Below are positions 32,971 to 34,847 of a stretch of 34,847 nucleotides of DNA, piece after piece. The notes under the pieces are model-generated. The model saw only the letters and a program-made list of their open reading frames with translations. It ran no database searches and was not told the DNA's origin. The DNA lies in NCBI RefSeq assembly GCF_023151265.1, contig NZ_JAKLJH010000005.1, forward strand, positions 1 through 34,847. The letters are read 5' to 3'. This DNA is from Flavobacterium sp. GTDB taxonomy: Bacteria; Bacteroidota; Bacteroidia; Flavobacteriales; Flavobacteriaceae. The position numbers were made by a program, and so were the translations under genes. The stretch's first letter is position 1. Each line of letters begins with the position of its first letter.

Positions 32971-32988
32971 CGCCTTAGTATTTCCAAT

Positions 32989-33528
32989 ATGAATAAAGAA
33001 ATTGTGGTTTTAATTGGTGGACCAAGCTCTGGAAAAACCACCTTAATCGATGCATTAAAAGAAAAAGGACACACTTGTTATCCTGAGGTTTCGCGCGAAG
33101 TTATTCGTGAAGCCCAAGAACAAGGAATTGAACAATTGTTCTTAGAAAAACCACTTTTATTCAGTGAATTATTGCTAGAAGGCAGAAAAAGACAATTCAA
33201 AGAAGCTTTAAACGAAGAGGCAAATATCGTCTTTTTAGATCGAGGCATTCCAGATGTTTTGGCGTATATGCATTACATAGGCGATTCGTATCCTGCATTT
33301 TTTGATAAAGCCTGTCAAGACCACAAATATTCTGCGATTTTTGTTTTACCACCTTGGAAAGAAATCTATGTAAGTGATGCTGAGCGTTATGAAAACTACG
33401 AGCAAGCGATTTTAATTCACGAACATTTGATGGAAACTTATAAAAAATACGGCTATTCGATTACGGAAGTTCCAAAAGATACGGTTGAAAATCGTGTGGA
33501 TTTTATTATGAAACATCTTGTTAAATAA
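32989..33528 (+). CDS. AAA-type ATPase (AAA_28, nucleotide kinase-like P-loop)
   Basis: 179 aa from the ATG at 32989. Walker A GGPSSGKTTLID (Lys16) is followed by SREVIREAQEQG, a Walker-B-like FLDRGIPDVLAYMHY and a LID-like ERYENYEQA segment. This matches the AAA_28 predicted ATPases, which resemble nucleotide or small-molecule kinases; the substrate is unknown. It is likely co-transcribed with recQ (38-base gap, no terminator). Confidence 0.85.
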   Translation: MNKEIVVLIGGPSSGKTTLIDALKEKGHTCYPEVSREVIREAQEQGIEQLFLEKPLLFSELLLEGRKRQFKEALNEEANIVFLDRGIPDVLAYMHYIGDSYPAFFDKACQDHKYSAIFVLPPWKEIYVSDAERYENYEQAILIHEHLMETYKKYGYSITEVPKDTVENRVDFIMKHLVK

Positions 33529-33566
33529 TTTTTTTCGTAATTTAGTGTTTCTAAAAGCCAATTTAC

Positions 33567-34847
33567 ATGTCGGAAGCCTTACAAATTCTTCAAAAATACT
33601 GGAAACACGATAATTTTAGAACACCACAAGAAGAAATCATTCAATCGGTTTTAAGTGGAAATGATACGTTTGCACTTTTACCAACTGGAGGAGGAAAATC
33701 GGTATGTTTTCAGATTCCGGCTATTCAATTAAACGGAATTTGCTTAGTGATTTCGCCGTTGATTGCCTTGATGAAAGACCAAGTTCAGAATTTACAAAGT
33801 AAAAATATCAAAGCGATTGCTTTAACTGGTGGTGTTTCCCAAGACGACATTATTGATATTTTAGACAATTGTCAATTCGGAAATTACAAATTCTTATATC
33901 TTTCTCCTGAACGTTTACAACACGATTGGATTGTTGAACGCTTGAAACAATTACCTATCAATTTAATTGCAATCGACGAAGCGCATTGTGTGAGCCAATG
34001 GGGACATGATTTTAGACCGGCGTATTTGAAAATTTCGGCTTTAAAAGAACACTTCCCTACTACACCATTTTTAGCATTGACAGCAACTGCTAACAAAAGA
34101 GTTCAGGAAGACATTTGCACGAATTTGGCTTTGGTTAATCCAAAAATATTTACAAAGTCATTTACTAGAGAAAACTTAGCGTATCACGTGATTAAAACCG
34201 AAGATAAGTTTTTCAAAATACAGCAGATTTTAACTAAAAATCCGCAATCTTCTATTATTTATGTTCGCAATCGAAAATCGTGTATTGAAACTTCGCAACA
34301 GTTGAACCAATTGGGATTTACGTCAACAATTTATCACGGTGGATTGCCTGCAAAAGAGAAAGAAAAAAACATGCAATCTTGGTTAGAGAATAAATCGCAA
34401 GTCATGGTTGCAACGAATGCCTTCGGAATGGGAATTGACAAACCCGATGTAAAAACCGTAATCCACATCCAACTTCCAGAGAACATTGAAAATTATTATC
34501 AAGAAGCTGGAAGAGCTGGACGAAATGGCGAAAAAGCCTTTGGAATCATCGTTACCAATCCTTCGGATATCACTTATACTAAAGCACAATTTATTGATGT
34601 TTTACCCGATAAAAAATTCGTGAAAGACGTTTACATCAAACTGAACAATTTCTTCCAAATTGCCTATGGTGAAGGTTATAATGAAAGTTTTGCTTTCAAT
34701 TTGAATCAGTTTTGTGCGCATTATAATTTCCCAGTAATCAAAGCATTCAATAGTTTGCAATTTTTAGACCGTCAAGGGATTATAACTTTTCAAAGCGAAT
34801 CAACTGAAAAAATAAGCTTACAGTTTATCATTCCGAGTAAGGAAGTT
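33567..34847 (+). CDS. recQ: RecQ-family ATP-dependent DNA helicase (cut by the window end)
   Basis: 427 codons present, no stop before the window end, and missing from the ORF track for that reason. Starts MSEALQILQKYWKHDNFRTPQEE. Helicase motifs: I LLPTGGGKS (Lys44), II DEAH (137-140) followed by the RecQ aromatic loop CVSQWGHDFRPAY, III LTATA, V TNAFGMGIDKPDV, VI YYQEAGRAGRNG (311-321). It unwinds DNA 3'-5' in recombination and repair. After motif VI the zinc-binding Cys cluster of E. coli RecQ is not seen in the expected place, so it is a zinc-lacking subtype. Confidence 0.93.
   Translation, partial: MSEALQILQKYWKHDNFRTPQEEIIQSVLSGNDTFALLPTGGGKSVCFQIPAIQLNGICLVISPLIALMKDQVQNLQSKNIKAIALTGGVSQDDIIDILDNCQFGNYKFLYLSPERLQHDWIVERLKQLPINLIAIDEAHCVSQWGHDFRPAYLKISALKEHFPTTPFLALTATANKRVQEDICTNLALVNPKIFTKSFTRENLAYHVIKTEDKFFKIQQILTKNPQSSIIYVRNRKSCIETSQQLNQLGFTSTIYHGGLPAKEKEKNMQSWLENKSQVMVATNAFGMGIDKPDVKTVIHIQLPENIENYYQEAGRAGRNGEKAFGIIVTNPSDITYTKAQFIDVLPDKKFVKDVYIKLNNFFQIAYGEGYNESFAFNLNQFCAHYNFPVIKAFNSLQFLDRQGIITFQSESTEKISLQFIIPSKEV

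Noticed and set aside
32968-32988. TTG start of the AAA ATPase
   Set aside because: The codon lies in the TACTTTTG promoter box; the ATG at 32989 starts just before the P-loop strand.
33884-34096. 70-aa antisense ORF
   Set aside because: Shadow of recQ.

Overview
The window looks like a Bacteroidetes chromosome, most likely Flavobacterium or a close relative in Flavobacteriaceae. It is strongly AT-rich and carries the Bacteroidetes -7 promoter box (TAnnTTTG) in front of many genes. Typical families are SusC/RagA-style TonB-dependent receptors with an N-terminal CarboxypepD_reg domain, DUF4290, DUF4199, DUF5686, a GlmU-like NTP_transf_4 protein and a GxxExxY protein. The ORF track misses three real genes: the downstream part of carB, rpmH, and the edge-truncated recQ.

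Layout. 1-2556 (minus): carB, cut by the window edge and broken by an apparent 32-bp deletion, then rpmH (L34). 2725-3240 (plus): a small membrane protein, followed by a ~360-bp gene-poor region rich in inverted repeats. 3650-5588 (minus): alpha/beta hydrolase, lytic transglycosylase and half-size TauE/SafE protein as a tight operon. 5635-5916 (plus): small GNAT-like protein. 5958-9004 (minus): mtaB (tRNA ms2t6A), GlmU-like sugar nucleotidyltransferase, rpmE type B (L31). 9232-15176 (plus): DUF4199 membrane protein, GT2 glycosyltransferase, phospho-sugar mutase, MsbA-like ABC exporter, DUF2971 protein. 15173-20550 (minus): probable four-gene envelope operon of M23 peptidase, TonB-dependent receptor, EF-hand lipoprotein and secreted protein. 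20743-23106 (plus): coiled-coil protein, zapA, a 6S RNA and rny. 23417-24984 (minus): xerD and an outer-membrane barrel protein, divergent from a second barrel protein (25290, plus). 25920-29679 (plus): aroQ, a GxxExxY gene wrapped in repeats, and a large DUF5686 outer-membrane protein. 29714-32869 (minus): TauE/SafE permease, then the operon DUF493-DUF4290-murA. 32989-34847 (plus): AAA-type ATPase and recQ, cut by the window end.

Most of the window is core housekeeping with an envelope theme: peptidoglycan (murA, M23, lytic transglycosylase, GlmU-like), outer-membrane barrels, division (zapA, xerD) and RNA metabolism (rny, 6S RNA, mtaB). The clearest accessory element is 26333-27213. There a PD-(D/E)xK-type GxxExxY gene is flanked by inverted, internally tandem repeats that fill the whole gap between aroQ and the next gene. 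A related solo repeat lies 3 kb away, beside xerD. Other points to check are the carB frameshift, a MurA with Asp in place of the catalytic Cys, and a palindrome-rich divergent porin promoter region. No CRISPR array, transposase, tRNA or rRNA was seen.
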